NCBI GenBank assembly: GCA_002702065.1
Contig: NZXX01000001.1
Coordinates: 868,001-932,000, forward strand
Origin: Anaerolineaceae bacterium
Lineage (GTDB): Bacteria; Chloroflexota; Anaerolineae; Aggregatilineales; Phototrophicaceae
Reading direction: 5' to 3'
Length of the DNA: 64,000 nt
The notes beneath the pieces are model-generated. The model was not told the DNA's origin and ran no database searches. It saw only the letters and a list, made by a program, of their open reading frames with translations. The position numbers were made by a program, and so were the translations under genes. Below are positions 23,083 through 32,700 of the stretch, in pieces (position 1 is the first letter of the stretch; each line of letters begins with the position of its first letter).

Positions 23083-24336
23083 TTAGCTGCTCGCCGTATT
23101 TATTGAGGTAATGACGACATCAATTTCGGCGGGCAGAACAGAAATATTGGTCAGCATGCTCTGGTCCATATTCATGAGCACATCCGGCGATAGCTGATAA
23201 TTACCCTCGGATAACCCGTTCAGATCAATGACTGCTCGTAGTTCGCCTGATTCGAGCGTATCCAGCAGGTTCTGCGGCCCGGTCATCAGCACGGTAACCT
23301 CACGGGGGGACATGGTCGCCTGGTAGGTGGTGTTCAGTCCAATCGCCTCGACGGGTACACGGTCGAACTGACGACTGGCAAGCAGTGGCGAAATGCCAAT
23401 CGAAACATTGACGGTCTGGTTGCCCAGCACGAACAGGCGATCATTCGGAATCTCGATGGCGGCATTCAGGCTGAAACTGCTGGTTCGGTCCGTAAGGTCA
23501 ATGGACTCGGTGAACAACGTACCCGGTGCATTCTCAAGGGCATCGGGTGTGCCGCTGATGAGGATGACCTGTGGGTCGTACTCGATTGAACTGAGGGCGT
23601 AGCCCTCTGGCAAGGTGCCGGCCAGAATATTGGGGGTCACACTGACTTGACGAATATCGGACCGCGCCTGAACCGGCACCGTAACTTCCATCGTGGAAGG
23701 CTCGACTGCGACGTCATCGACTGTTTCGCTGTCCACATCGACCGGAATCAGACGCAGATCATCCGTAAATGGGTTGCGACGCTGACTTAAATTGAGGATG
23801 ACCTGGACAGCCGCGACCCGTTCGACCTGGCTCTGTGGTCCGCTGACCAGGACCTGGCTGGCTTCGAGTATGGGGCTGCCGCCCTGAATTTCAAAACCTC
23901 GCGGCAGGGCATCCGTGATCGTTACTTCAACAGGGACCAGCTTTTCCTGAGCTGCTTCGAGCGTAATGCTGATCCGTCGTGGCGTGGTATCCGGTTGTGC
24001 CCGGCGCGAGACGGTGGCATCCAGGTTGACGATATGCTCACCTGCGCCCAGCTGGCTCAGATCAGCGACCACCTGAACGTCGTCCGGATCGAGCTGGTCC
24101 AGCGTGGACTGCGGGGCACGAACACGCACATTGGCGGTGGTGGTGCGCTGCTCGGTGATGATCACACCTTGATCATGCTCCACCCGAATAGGGATACTCA
24201 GGAAGTTGCGTTCCTGGATCGGGTCCGAATCCAGCGTGGCGATGACCCACACAAAAAACGCCAGGGCAACAGACCCGGCGAACCACATCAAGTTGTTGCT
24301 CAATGGGCGACGGTTGGAATCTTTACGTTGCTGCAT
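23083..24336 (-). CDS. YbbR-domain protein, regulator of CdaA
   Basis: 417 residues: one N-terminal membrane segment ('LMWFAGSVALAFFVWVIATL') and then four YbbR-like beta domains on the outer face, with repeats of 'V-V-VSGP...V..V..V' type such as 'VLVSGPQSQVERVAAVQ', 'ILISGTPDALENA' and 'VLMTGPQNLLDTL'. YbbR/CdaR proteins bind and modulate the diadenylate cyclase CdaA. The pairing here is direct, as its start overlaps the cdaA stop (TGATG). Confidence 0.92.
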   Translation of the reverse strand: MQQRKDSNRRPLSNNLMWFAGSVALAFFVWVIATLDSDPIQERNFLSIPIRVEHDQGVIITEQRTTTANVRVRAPQSTLDQLDPDDVQVVADLSQLGAGEHIVNLDATVSRRAQPDTTPRRISITLEAAQEKLVPVEVTITDALPRGFEIQGGSPILEASQVLVSGPQSQVERVAAVQVILNLSQRRNPFTDDLRLIPVDVDSETVDDVAVEPSTMEVTVPVQARSDIRQVSVTPNILAGTLPEGYALSSIEYDPQVILISGTPDALENAPGTLFTESIDLTDRTSSFSLNAAIEIPNDRLFVLGNQTVNVSIGISPLLASRQFDRVPVEAIGLNTTYQATMSPREVTVLMTGPQNLLDTLESGELRAVIDLNGLSEGNYQLSPDVLMNMDQSMLTNISVLPAEIDVVITSINTASS

Positions 24337-25196
24337 CAGGTTTGCTTTCGCCAGTCCAGCAAGCCCATATTATCGGCCTGTTCGCGCAGCCACTGCCAGG
24401 GTGAATCCGGACGTTTGCGGTTGATACCATAAATGGCAGTGAGAATCGTCTGCAACCGGCGGGCATCCAGTTTGGGGATCATGCGTCCGCCATCGGTAAT
24501 CGAGATGCGCCCGGTTTCTTCCGAGACGACGATGGTAATGGCATCGCTTACCTCGCTGATGCCGAGGGCGGCGCGGTGGCGGGTGCCGAGGTTGCGATTG
24601 GGCAGGTTGCGGCTGGACGACAGCGGCAGCACCGACGCGGCTGATGCGATGCGCCCCCGTTTGTCGATGATCGCCGCGCCGTCATGGAGTTCCGTTTTCG
24701 GCCAGAAGATCGTCAGCAGAATTTCGGATGTCACTTCGCTGTCGAGCGTGATGCCGGTGCGGATATATTCGTCCAGGCTGCTGTTGCGTTGCAGCACAAT
24801 CAGGCCGCCGTGTCGCCGTTCGGACAGGCGTTCCGCTGCTTCGCAGATTTCGCTGATAATCTGGGTGCGGGCACTGGCTGCGGTCTGCCGGTTATTGGTG
24901 AACAATCCGGCGCGGCCCAGCCGTTCCAGCCCACGACGCAGTTCCGGCTGAAAAATAACCGGGATCACGAAGGCGAGGGCGGGCAGGGTGGTGCGGACCA
25001 GCCAGCTTAATGCCGTTAGCTCCAGTAGATTGGCCAGTAGGATCAACGCGACGACAACCACAATGCTGCGCAGCAGAGCGACGGCCTGTGTCCCGCGAAT
25101 AAAGAAGCTCAGCGTGAAAAACAACAGGCTGACCAGCACAATATCGGCGAGTGATTTCGCCGACAGGTTGTCGAATACCCAGAACAACTCGTTCAA
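24336..25196 (-). CDS. cdaA: Diadenylate cyclase CdaA
   Basis: 286 residues: three membrane helices (~15-33, 38-58, 63-82) followed by the DAC domain with catalytic 'DGA' at 172-174 and 'RHR' at 206-208. It makes c-di-AMP from two ATP, a messenger for potassium/osmotic and envelope control. The topology is exactly that of CdaA/DacA rather than DisA. The start is TTG (25196) shortly after AGGAC. It forms an operon with the TPR gene upstream (9 bases) and the YbbR gene downstream. Confidence 0.96.
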   Translation of the reverse strand: MNELFWVFDNLSAKSLADIVLVSLLFFTLSFFIRGTQAVALLRSIVVVVALILLANLLELTALSWLVRTTLPALAFVIPVIFQPELRRGLERLGRAGLFTNNRQTAASARTQIISEICEAAERLSERRHGGLIVLQRNSSLDEYIRTGITLDSEVTSEILLTIFWPKTELHDGAAIIDKRGRIASAASVLPLSSSRNLPNRNLGTRHRAALGISEVSDAITIVVSEETGRISITDGGRMIPKLDARRLQTILTAIYGINRKRPDSPWQWLREQADNMGLLDWRKQT

Positions 25197-25205
25197 AATG
25201 CTGTC

Positions 25206-27446
25206 CTAACCACCTAACTGCGCCAGCAAGCGCTTGTAATCTTCGACGCCATCCGGGTTGAGGGCGATAATCTGGCGGATAGTATGCGCGGCTTCGTCAT
25301 GCATACCCGCTTCCAGTTGCAGTTCTCCCAGCGCATCCAGCTGGATGACGGCTTCTTTCTTGCGATTAAGCTGCCGGTAGATGGCGGCCAGTCGGGAACG
25401 CAGCCCGGTGTCGTTGGGGTAGAGTGTGACCAGTTCTTCCAGAAGCTGCATGATACGGTTGACCTGTTTTTGTTTGGCATACCGGCTGAGCAACTGGTCG
25501 AGCCGCTTGATGGCTTCCACCTGATTACCCTGCCGGTAATTGAGGTCGATCAGCATCCGGCGCGCCCGTTCGTCTTCCGGGTCCAGTTCGATGATTTCTT
25601 CGTAGGTGCGCTGCGCCTTCCGAATATCCAGCCGCATCTGGTCAATATCCGCCATGCGGTGTTTAATGCGCACCAGTTTTTCCGGGGATGAATCCACCCG
25701 GTTGGCGATGCGTTCTGCCAGCGCATAAGTATTGCGCGACATATCGAAGTCGCCAAGCTGATGGTAGGTATCGGCCAGGTCCGTATACTGGTCGAGCGCT
25801 TCATCCCAGCGTTCTTCGGCCTCCAGCAGTTCGATCAGGCTGCTGCGGACTTCAATGTCCAGCGGGGCCATTTCCAGCACTTCGCCCAGAATAGAGGCGG
25901 CGCGGTCATTTTCCCCGCGCACCAGGTAAGTCTTGGCGACGATATTGTATTTGTTGATCGCCTGCCGCACACGCCCCTCGCGCATCATGATTTCGGCCAT
26001 GCGCACGTGGACGGGCAAATAATAAGGAGCATATTCAGCGGCGTAGTGGGCTTCTTCAATCGCTAGTGTCAGCAGCCCCTGCCGCAGATAACGGTCGATC
26101 TGCGAAACAGACTGGGTGAGGCGGTCGCTGTGGGTGGTCACCAGAATATCAACGACACCCTGTTCGCCGCCAACACGCATCGCTTCCTGTAACTGGCGAC
26201 GTGTTTCCGAAATACGCTGTTTCCAGTCTTTGCCTTGCAACAGATTGGTAAAGCGCCTGTTGATAGCGGTGAGCGATTCGTCGGTGCGTCCATCCAGCGT
26301 CGACAGCAACTGACCGTAGACATCGCTCAGGTCCTGAATTTCATCCATATCCGAAGCGAGGCTGGTATCGACGGCCTGCAAGCTCTGGATCAGGTAGCGG
26401 GACGCCTGCTTGTGCTTGTTGAGCTTGAAATAGGCCAGCCCCAGACCATGAAACGCGCCACCGTTGAGTTCCGGCAGCATGGCGGCCTCGCCCAGATGCG
26501 AGATCGCTTCCTGTGGTTGATCCGCCAGAACCAGCAGCGAACCTAAATTGAGCTGCAAGGCGGGGTGACGCAGGCCATTCTCTGCTTGCTGGTAGGCGGC
26601 AATCGCTTCGTCATTTTGCCCCTGCCGCTGAAGTTCCATGGCCAGCAAAGCGCTGCTGCCTGATGAGTCCAGATCGCCACTTTCCATCACATAGGCGGCC
26701 AGGATACCCAGCGCTTCGTTCATCGCTTCGCCGATTGGCCCCAGGGGATGCGCCTCGCCAATATTTTTGCGCTCATCCATCTCGCCCAGCAGGTCAAAAC
26801 TCATGGATGAATCCTGCCGGTTGGGTTCATCTTCGGCAACCGGGGGCGTGACGGTGCCGCCGCTTTCGAGGGCGTGCAGCATATTGAGGGCGTGCGCGTG
26901 TTTTCGGTCGAGCCGCAGCGCACGCTGCACCGCTTTAATGGCTTTCTCGTTTTCGCCAGCCCGATGGAAATTGACGCCGAGCATCATGTATTCGTAGATC
27001 GCTCTGCGCTTGTCACCCATGCGCTCGTAGGCCTGGGCCAGCTTGGCATGCACGCTGATAAAACCCGGTGAGAGCCGCGTCGCCTGTTTCCAGTTACCCA
27101 CGGCTTTGTCCAGGTCGCGTTGACCCAGGTAAACCTCGGACACGTTGACGTACTGCTGGGCGGCTTCGCGCAGGCGGCCCATCATTTCCAGCACTTCGGC
27201 GCTTTTTTCCAGCGGAATCGGGTCGCTTTTGGTCAGTTGATGCGCCCGTGTATAGACTTTCAGCGCATCGTCCAGCCGGTTGGCCTTGAGCAGCGACAGG
27301 CCCAGATGAATGTGACCGTCCGGATCGTTGGGGAACTCCTGAATGGCGTGACCATAGGCCGTGATTGCCTCTGACCATTTTTGTTCCCAGGCGGCATTGT
27401 GGCCTGCATTCATCGCCTGTTCATAAGCGTCCTGATTCCCTGCCAT
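25206..27446 (-). CDS. Large tetratricopeptide-repeat protein
   Basis: 746 residues, mostly TPR units of the 'A-x-x-x-Y/H-x-x-x-L-x-x-x-P-x-N/D/H' type across ~10-200, ~265-370 and ~450-740. A less regular acidic/Gln-rich region lies around 205-260. It has no signal peptide or membrane segment, so it is predicted to be a cytoplasmic scaffold. It is cotranscribed with argF upstream (10 bases) and with cdaA-ybbR downstream, so an envelope or c-di-AMP-related adaptor role is conceivable but unproven. Confidence 0.9.
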   Translation of the reverse strand: MAGNQDAYEQAMNAGHNAAWEQKWSEAITAYGHAIQEFPNDPDGHIHLGLSLLKANRLDDALKVYTRAHQLTKSDPIPLEKSAEVLEMMGRLREAAQQYVNVSEVYLGQRDLDKAVGNWKQATRLSPGFISVHAKLAQAYERMGDKRRAIYEYMMLGVNFHRAGENEKAIKAVQRALRLDRKHAHALNMLHALESGGTVTPPVAEDEPNRQDSSMSFDLLGEMDERKNIGEAHPLGPIGEAMNEALGILAAYVMESGDLDSSGSSALLAMELQRQGQNDEAIAAYQQAENGLRHPALQLNLGSLLVLADQPQEAISHLGEAAMLPELNGGAFHGLGLAYFKLNKHKQASRYLIQSLQAVDTSLASDMDEIQDLSDVYGQLLSTLDGRTDESLTAINRRFTNLLQGKDWKQRISETRRQLQEAMRVGGEQGVVDILVTTHSDRLTQSVSQIDRYLRQGLLTLAIEEAHYAAEYAPYYLPVHVRMAEIMMREGRVRQAINKYNIVAKTYLVRGENDRAASILGEVLEMAPLDIEVRSSLIELLEAEERWDEALDQYTDLADTYHQLGDFDMSRNTYALAERIANRVDSSPEKLVRIKHRMADIDQMRLDIRKAQRTYEEIIELDPEDERARRMLIDLNYRQGNQVEAIKRLDQLLSRYAKQKQVNRIMQLLEELVTLYPNDTGLRSRLAAIYRQLNRKKEAVIQLDALGELQLEAGMHDEAAHTIRQIIALNPDGVEDYKRLLAQLGG

Positions 27447-27456
27447 GTGTTTCCCT

Positions 27457-28368
27457 TTAACTCATCAGTGTGACAAGTATGGCTTTTTGTGCGTGAAGGC
27501 GGTTGGCAGCCTGCTTAAAAAGCACAGACTGGGGGCCATCCGCAACTTCATCCGTGATTTCCTTGCCCCGGTATGCGGGTAAATCGTGCATGACGATGGC
27601 ATGCCGGGCGGCGCGTTGCAGCAGTTGCTGGTTGATCTGATAGTCGCTGAATGCATCGACGCGTTGCGTTGCTTCCGCTTCCTGGCCCATGCTCACCCAC
27701 GTATCGGTATACAGAATATCCGCACCTTCTGCCGCTTCATTGGTGTCGTGCAGCAGGTTGATCTCGATATTCGGGTTGATGCCTTTTGCCGTATCGACCG
27801 TGATCTGCGGCAGCTCGTAGCCTTTTGGTGAGGCGATGGTGTAATGCACCCCAAAATGCGCGCAGATCAGCAGCAGTGACCGGGCAACGTTATTGCCATC
27901 GCCAATGTAGGTCAGGTGCAGGCCGTCGGAATGACCAAAATGATCAATAATGGTCAGGATATCGGCCATGGCCTGACAGGGGTGGCTGTCGTCGCTGAGG
28001 CCATTGATCACCGGCACATCGGCCCACTTGGCCAGTTCGGTCACATGGGCATGGTCGAACACTCGCGCCATGATCCCCTGCACCATGCCGGATAACACGC
28101 GCGAGACATCAGCAATACTTTCGCGTTTGCCCAGCCCGATCTCATCCGGGCCCATGTAAATGGCGTACCCGCCGAGGTGTTTCATGCCGACATCGAACGA
28201 AACGCGCGTCCGCAGCGACGGCTTCTGGAAGATCATGCCCAGAGTTTTGCCCCCAAGCACCGGGCGGTTGCCACCACTTTCCCATTCGAGCCGGATCTGC
28301 TGCGCCAGTCGAATCATATGTCTCAGGTCAGTGGATGACCAGTCTGCTAGATCAAGGAAGTGTTTCAT
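27457..28368 (-). CDS. argF: Ornithine carbamoyltransferase
   Basis: 303 residues with the transcarbamylase layout. The carbamoyl-phosphate site 'KPSLRTRVSFD' (residues ~49-59) and 'HPCQAMADILTI' are intact, the ornithine-side loop is 'DTWVSMGQE', and the C terminus 'NRLHAQKAILVTLM' is typical. It forms citrulline from ornithine in arginine synthesis. One oddity is that the usual 'HCLP' ornithine-binding loop reads 'MHDLPAYRG', with Asp in place of Cys. No other arg genes are nearby. It is first in an operon with the TPR and cdaA genes. Confidence 0.92.
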   Translation of the reverse strand: MKHFLDLADWSSTDLRHMIRLAQQIRLEWESGGNRPVLGGKTLGMIFQKPSLRTRVSFDVGMKHLGGYAIYMGPDEIGLGKRESIADVSRVLSGMVQGIMARVFDHAHVTELAKWADVPVINGLSDDSHPCQAMADILTIIDHFGHSDGLHLTYIGDGNNVARSLLLICAHFGVHYTIASPKGYELPQITVDTAKGINPNIEINLLHDTNEAAEGADILYTDTWVSMGQEAEATQRVDAFSDYQINQQLLQRAARHAIVMHDLPAYRGKEITDEVADGPQSVLFKQAANRLHAQKAILVTLMS

Positions 28369-28496
28369 GTCTTTATTCTACTGTAATGTGAGAGCCGCAA
28401 GTATAAGAAGTTGATTACCTATTCGAGTATAGCATAGTTGCTATGGCGAAAAAACAGAATTGCTCATGCGGCTAGTCTATTCAGCGTGAAATAAGC

Positions 28497-28520
28497 AAGG
28501 GAGGGCAACAGACCCTCCCC
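28497..28520 (-). terminator. Probable intrinsic terminator after polA
   Basis: GGGAGGG/CCCTCCC forms a 7-bp GC-only stem with a 7-base loop (28499-28519), 47 bases beyond the polA stop. On the minus strand it is followed by TTGCTTATTT, a moderate U-rich tract. It separates polA from argF. Confidence 0.65.
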
Positions 28521-28566
28521 TGAAACTTCTGGTAGAACGGTGTGAGCAGGTTAATGGTTGGGGAGA

Positions 28567-31350
28567 TCAGTGCGGCACTGGTTCCATATCGCGCCAGTTG
28601 GGGCCGATTTCCGCATTGGCTTTGAGCGGTGCTTTTAACTCGTAGGTGTGTTCCATGACATCCACCACCAGCCGTGCTGTTTCGTCGATCTCATCTTCCG
28701 GCACTTCAAGTACCAGTTCGTCATGCACTTGCAGGATCATCTGCGCGTCCAAATGACTTTTGTTGAGTGCGTTGTACAGGTCGATCATGGCCTTCTTCAT
28801 GATGTCGGCGGCGGTGCCCTGAATCGGCATGTTGATCGCCATGCGTTCTTCTGCCTGCACTTCGTTGCTGCGGCTGTCGGTGCTGTTCATCAGGGCGCGG
28901 AACTCGCGGCGGCGGCCAAAGAGCGTGGTCAGCGCGCCTTCGCGGGCCTGCATTTTGGTGTTGTCGAGATATTCCTTGACCTTGGGCAGCCGGGCAAAGT
29001 AGTCGTCGATAAACTGGCGGGATTCGGACAGTGAGAGATCGCTGTCACGCGCCAGCCGGAACGCGCCCATGCCATAGATCAGCCCGAAGTTAACGCGCTT
29101 GGCAAAGCTGCGCTGGTCGTAGGTGACATCTGCCAGCGGGATACCATACACCGCTGCGGCTGTTGCGGCATGAATGTCCTGATCGTTGGCGAACGCTTCC
29201 AGCAGAGTGGGGTCGTCGCTGTAGTGGGCCAGCACGCGCAGTTCGATCTGGCTGTAATCGACGGCCAGAAGCAGTGACCCCGGCGCGGGAATAAAAGCCC
29301 GCCGCACTTCGCGGCCCTGTTCCGTGCGGATGGGGATATTTTGCAGGTTCGGGTTGCTGCTGCTCAGACGTCCGGTAGCGGTCCCGGCCTGATTGTAGCT
29401 GGTGTGCAGGCGTCCGGTATCCGGGTTAATCAGCGCGGGCAGGGCGTCGACGTAAGTTCCCTTGAGTTTGGTCAGTTCACGGTATTCCAGAATCAGTTTG
29501 ATGATCGGATGGGCAGCTTTGAGGCTTTCCAGTGTGGCCGCATTGGTCGAATAGCCGTGCGAGGTTTTGCGCAGCCCTTCGACCGACAAACCCAGCTTGT
29601 CAAACAAGACCTCGTTCAACTGTTTGGGGCTGTTGATGTTGAACGCGCCGTAGCCATCGGTCAATTCGAAGACCCGCTTTTCCAGCGCCTGAAGCTCACC
29701 ATCGAGGCGTTGGCTGAGGTTGCTCAGATGCTCGGTATCCAGCACCACACCGGCGCGCTCCATGGCCGCAATTACCGGCACCAGTGGCATTTCGAGCGTG
29801 TTAAACAAGCGCCATAGGTCTGGGTCGGCTTCTAGCGGCGGGCGCAGATATTCCGCTGCCCGGTAGGTGATGGCGGCGTCGGCGGCGGCGTACGGGGCGG
29901 CCTGGTCCACGTCAACCTTGTCCATCGTGATCTGCTTCTTGCCGGTGCCGATCAGTTCGCTGATCTCCGTCATCCTGATCTTGAGATACTGATTGGAAAA
30001 ATTCTTCAGGCCGAGGAACTTGCTGGTCGGGTCGCGCAGCCATTCGGCAATCATGGTGTCGAAGGTAACGGGCCTGACATCGATGCCGTAGCGCTGGGTG
30101 ACGACCAGATCATACTCGGCATTATGGGCGTATTTCGGGATATTGGGGTTGGTCAGCGGGGCGCGCAGGGCTTCCATGACCGTGCGCAGTGGCAGTTGTT
30201 CGACGGGCTCCACGAACATACCCTCGCCCTTGCTGTGCCCAACCGGGACGTAATAACCGGTATCGCCATCGACCGCCAGCGCAATGCCCACCAGTTCGCA
30301 GGCCATCTGGTCAATGCCGGTTGTCTCGACATCCCATACAATGGCTGCTGCCTGATTCAGTTTATCCACCATCGCGTTGAGTGCCGCTTCATCGCGGACG
30401 ATGATGGTTTCGACCCCGATGTCCTCATGCACAGGGGCGGGCGCCGCTTCCTCTTCTTCCGGTGCGAACATGGACAGCTGTTCCTGCGGAGCGAGCCGGT
30501 CGCTGAACTGGCGAAATTCCAGTTCGCGGAACAATTCGAGCACGGTGTTGGCATTGAAGTCGTGGGCGACACATTTTTCCAGGGCAAATTCGACGGGGAT
30601 GTCGCGGCGGATCGTCGCCAGTTCGCGGCTGAGATATGCCATCTTTTCACCGTCGATCAATTTCTGCTTGAGCGCGCCTTTTTGCTCGTCGATATGCGCG
30701 TAGATGCCTTCGATGGTTTCGTAGTCTTGCAGCAGCTTGGTGGCAGTTTTCTGGCCCACACCCTTAATACCGGGGATATTGTCGGAGCTGTCACCCATCA
30801 ACCCCTTCAATTCGACAAGCTGCCAGGGTTCGAGGCCGAATTCTTCGCGGAACAGCGCCATATCATAGACCACATCGGCGGTACCGCGTTTGGGCAGCTG
30901 GGCCGTGACATGCGGTGTCAGCAGTTGCAGCATGTCTTTATCGCCGGTGATGATGCGCGAATCCACGTCCAGCGTTTCGGCAATTTTGACCGTCGTCCCG
31001 ACAATGTCATCCGCTTCATAACCGTCCATCGCCAGCACCGGGATATTAAATGTTTCGACCACCTGATAAATGCGCTCGATCTGAATCGCCAGATCATCCG
31101 GCATTTTGTCGCGCGTGCCTTTGTAGTCTTCAAACAGTTCTTCACGTCCGCTCAGGCCGCGGTCAAAGCTGACGGCCAGATAGTCTGGCTTGTCCTTCAG
31201 CAGAATGTCGAGCAGCGTACGCGTAAACCCATAGGTGGCATTGGTGGGTTCGCCGGCTCGGGTACGAAAGCCGCTGGAGGCCAGCGCGTGGAACTGGCGG
31301 TAAGCCAGCGCATGACCGTCGATAATGTAAAACTGGGGTCGTGTGGACAT
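28567..31350 (-). CDS. polA: DNA polymerase I
   Basis: 927 residues, the usual PolA size, with three domains: an N-terminal 5'-3' flap nuclease (~1-290; 'GYEADDIVGT', 'GDKDMLQLL', 'GIKGVGQKTA'), a 3'-5' exonuclease (~320-510) and the polymerase (~530-927; motif A 'DYSQIELR', motif B 'RSFAKRVNFGLIYGM', motif C 'QVHDELVLE'). The proofreading residues are all present (D and E in 'WDVETTG', D in 'NAEYD', Y and D in 'YAAADA'), unlike the inactive exonuclease of many PolA proteins. Replication/repair enzyme, single-gene unit. Confidence 0.98.
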   Translation of the reverse strand: MSTRPQFYIIDGHALAYRQFHALASSGFRTRAGEPTNATYGFTRTLLDILLKDKPDYLAVSFDRGLSGREELFEDYKGTRDKMPDDLAIQIERIYQVVETFNIPVLAMDGYEADDIVGTTVKIAETLDVDSRIITGDKDMLQLLTPHVTAQLPKRGTADVVYDMALFREEFGLEPWQLVELKGLMGDSSDNIPGIKGVGQKTATKLLQDYETIEGIYAHIDEQKGALKQKLIDGEKMAYLSRELATIRRDIPVEFALEKCVAHDFNANTVLELFRELEFRQFSDRLAPQEQLSMFAPEEEEAAPAPVHEDIGVETIIVRDEAALNAMVDKLNQAAAIVWDVETTGIDQMACELVGIALAVDGDTGYYVPVGHSKGEGMFVEPVEQLPLRTVMEALRAPLTNPNIPKYAHNAEYDLVVTQRYGIDVRPVTFDTMIAEWLRDPTSKFLGLKNFSNQYLKIRMTEISELIGTGKKQITMDKVDVDQAAPYAAADAAITYRAAEYLRPPLEADPDLWRLFNTLEMPLVPVIAAMERAGVVLDTEHLSNLSQRLDGELQALEKRVFELTDGYGAFNINSPKQLNEVLFDKLGLSVEGLRKTSHGYSTNAATLESLKAAHPIIKLILEYRELTKLKGTYVDALPALINPDTGRLHTSYNQAGTATGRLSSSNPNLQNIPIRTEQGREVRRAFIPAPGSLLLAVDYSQIELRVLAHYSDDPTLLEAFANDQDIHAATAAAVYGIPLADVTYDQRSFAKRVNFGLIYGMGAFRLARDSDLSLSESRQFIDDYFARLPKVKEYLDNTKMQAREGALTTLFGRRREFRALMNSTDSRSNEVQAEERMAINMPIQGTAADIMKKAMIDLYNALNKSHLDAQMILQVHDELVLEVPEDEIDETARLVVDVMEHTYELKAPLKANAEIGPNWRDMEPVPH

Positions 31351-31443
31351 AATTACTCACTATCTGGATTGCGGGCGAACATGTGAGCGATTATAGCGCA
31401 TTTTTGGTGTCTGTGCCCGGTGCGCGACGGCGGATTGGTCATG

Positions 31444-31472
31444 TTGACAAGATCGATTCCAGGGCTTAATCT
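31444..31472 (+). promoter_or_regulatory. Possible promoter of the MFS gene
   Basis: Perfect -35 TTGACA (31444-31449), 17-bp spacer, poor -10 TAATCT (31467-31472), with a leader of ~30 bases before the MFS start. Only the -35 is convincing. Confidence 0.4.
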
Positions 31473-31509
31473 CCGGTATCGTCTCATGCAAACAGATTAG
31501 GCCAGTTTT

Positions 31510-32700
31510 ATGACGACTACCACCCCCGTGCAAGAGGATTCTGTTGACGCCGAAACGTTCCAGACCGGCAACATCCTCACGATTGTTGGCGGGCATTTTG
31601 TCCACGACACTTTCTCGGCTTTCATCACACCGCTGCTGCCGCTGCTCATCGAAAAACTGTCGCTTAGCCTGACATTGGGCGGTTCGCTGGCGGTGTTTAT
31701 GCAGCTGCCATCGCTGCTCAGCGTGTTTATTGGCTATCTGGCCGACCGGGTCAGCGTCCGCTATCTGGTTATTGTTGCGCCAGCGGTGACGGCGACCTTG
31801 ATTACCCTGCTCGGATTAACACCGACCTATTGGTCAACGGCGATTCTATTGTTTGCGGTCGGTGTCAGCGTCGCCTGTTTCCATGCGCCTGCGCCTGCGA
31901 TGATCGGCCATATATCGGGGCGGCAGGTGGGCAAGGGCATGAGCCTGTTTATGGCCGGTGGTGAACTGGGTCGTTCGGTGGGGCCGCTGCTGGTGGGCTT
32001 TGCCTTGACCCAGTGGGGCGTGGAGGGCATGTGGCGGCTGGCGATTTTTGGCTGGCTGGCGACGGCAGTCCTGTACTGGCGGTTGCGGGACATATCGGCC
32101 CGGCGCAGCGTGTCTGGGGGTGGCGGTCTGCGCGCTGTGCTGCCGCACTTCGGGCGGGTGTTTGCACCGCTGTTCGGTGTGATGCTGTTTCGCAATTTTC
32201 TGGTGGTTGCGTTATCGGTCTATCTGACGGTGTACATGGTCAACCAGGGCTACGGCGTGGTCGAGGCCGGACAGGTGCTGGCGCTGTATGAATTGGCCGG
32301 GGTCGGTGGCGCGCTGGCAGGTGGCACCCTGAGTGACCGGTTTGGCCGCAAACGAATAGTGATTGTGGCAACAGTGCTGTCATCAGTGCTGATGTACGCT
32401 TTCCTGAGTGTGGAAGGCCTGCTCGTTCTGCCGGTGCTGTTTCTGCTGGGTTTTACTTCGCTGTCGGTGACGCCGATTTTGCAAGCGGTTGTTCAGGAAC
32501 AACTGCCGGGTAACCGGGCCACCGCCAGTGGGATGTTTATCCTGTATGCGTTTATTATTCGTGCCATCAACACGCTGATTATTGGCATGATCGGCGATGC
32601 GTCGAGCCTGAGCACGGCGTACTGGATCAGTATTGGAGTCGCACTGCTGTCGATCCCGATGGTGCTTCTGCTGCCGAATGCGCCTGTGTCCGAAAATTAG
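31510..32700 (+). CDS. Major facilitator superfamily transporter (fosmidomycin-resistance-like)
   Basis: 396 residues with 12 predicted membrane helices. The loop-2 MFS motif is 'GYLADRVSVRY' and the loop-8 equivalent is 'GTLSDRFGRKR'. N-terminal features ('GHFVHDTFSAFITPLLPLLIE', partly shown) fit the Fsr/CynX-type exporter branch. Substrate unknown. It converges with the GTPase-partner gene, and the stop codons overlap by 4 bases. Confidence 0.9.
   Translation: MTTTTPVQEDSVDAETFQTGNILTIVGGHFVHDTFSAFITPLLPLLIEKLSLSLTLGGSLAVFMQLPSLLSVFIGYLADRVSVRYLVIVAPAVTATLITLLGLTPTYWSTAILLFAVGVSVACFHAPAPAMIGHISGRQVGKGMSLFMAGGELGRSVGPLLVGFALTQWGVEGMWRLAIFGWLATAVLYWRLRDISARRSVSGGGGLRAVLPHFGRVFAPLFGVMLFRNFLVVALSVYLTVYMVNQGYGVVEAGQVLALYELAGVGGALAGGTLSDRFGRKRIVIVATVLSSVLMYAFLSVEGLLVLPVLFLLGFTSLSVTPILQAVVQEQLPGNRATASGMFILYAFIIRAINTLIIGMIGDASSLSTAYWISIGVALLSIPMVLLLPNAPVSEN

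Noticed and set aside
30124..31386. Long open frame (~420 codons) on the plus strand
   Set aside because: It lies entirely opposite polA, whose protein is unmistakable. The antisense translation has no recognisable motif and is a GC-driven shadow.
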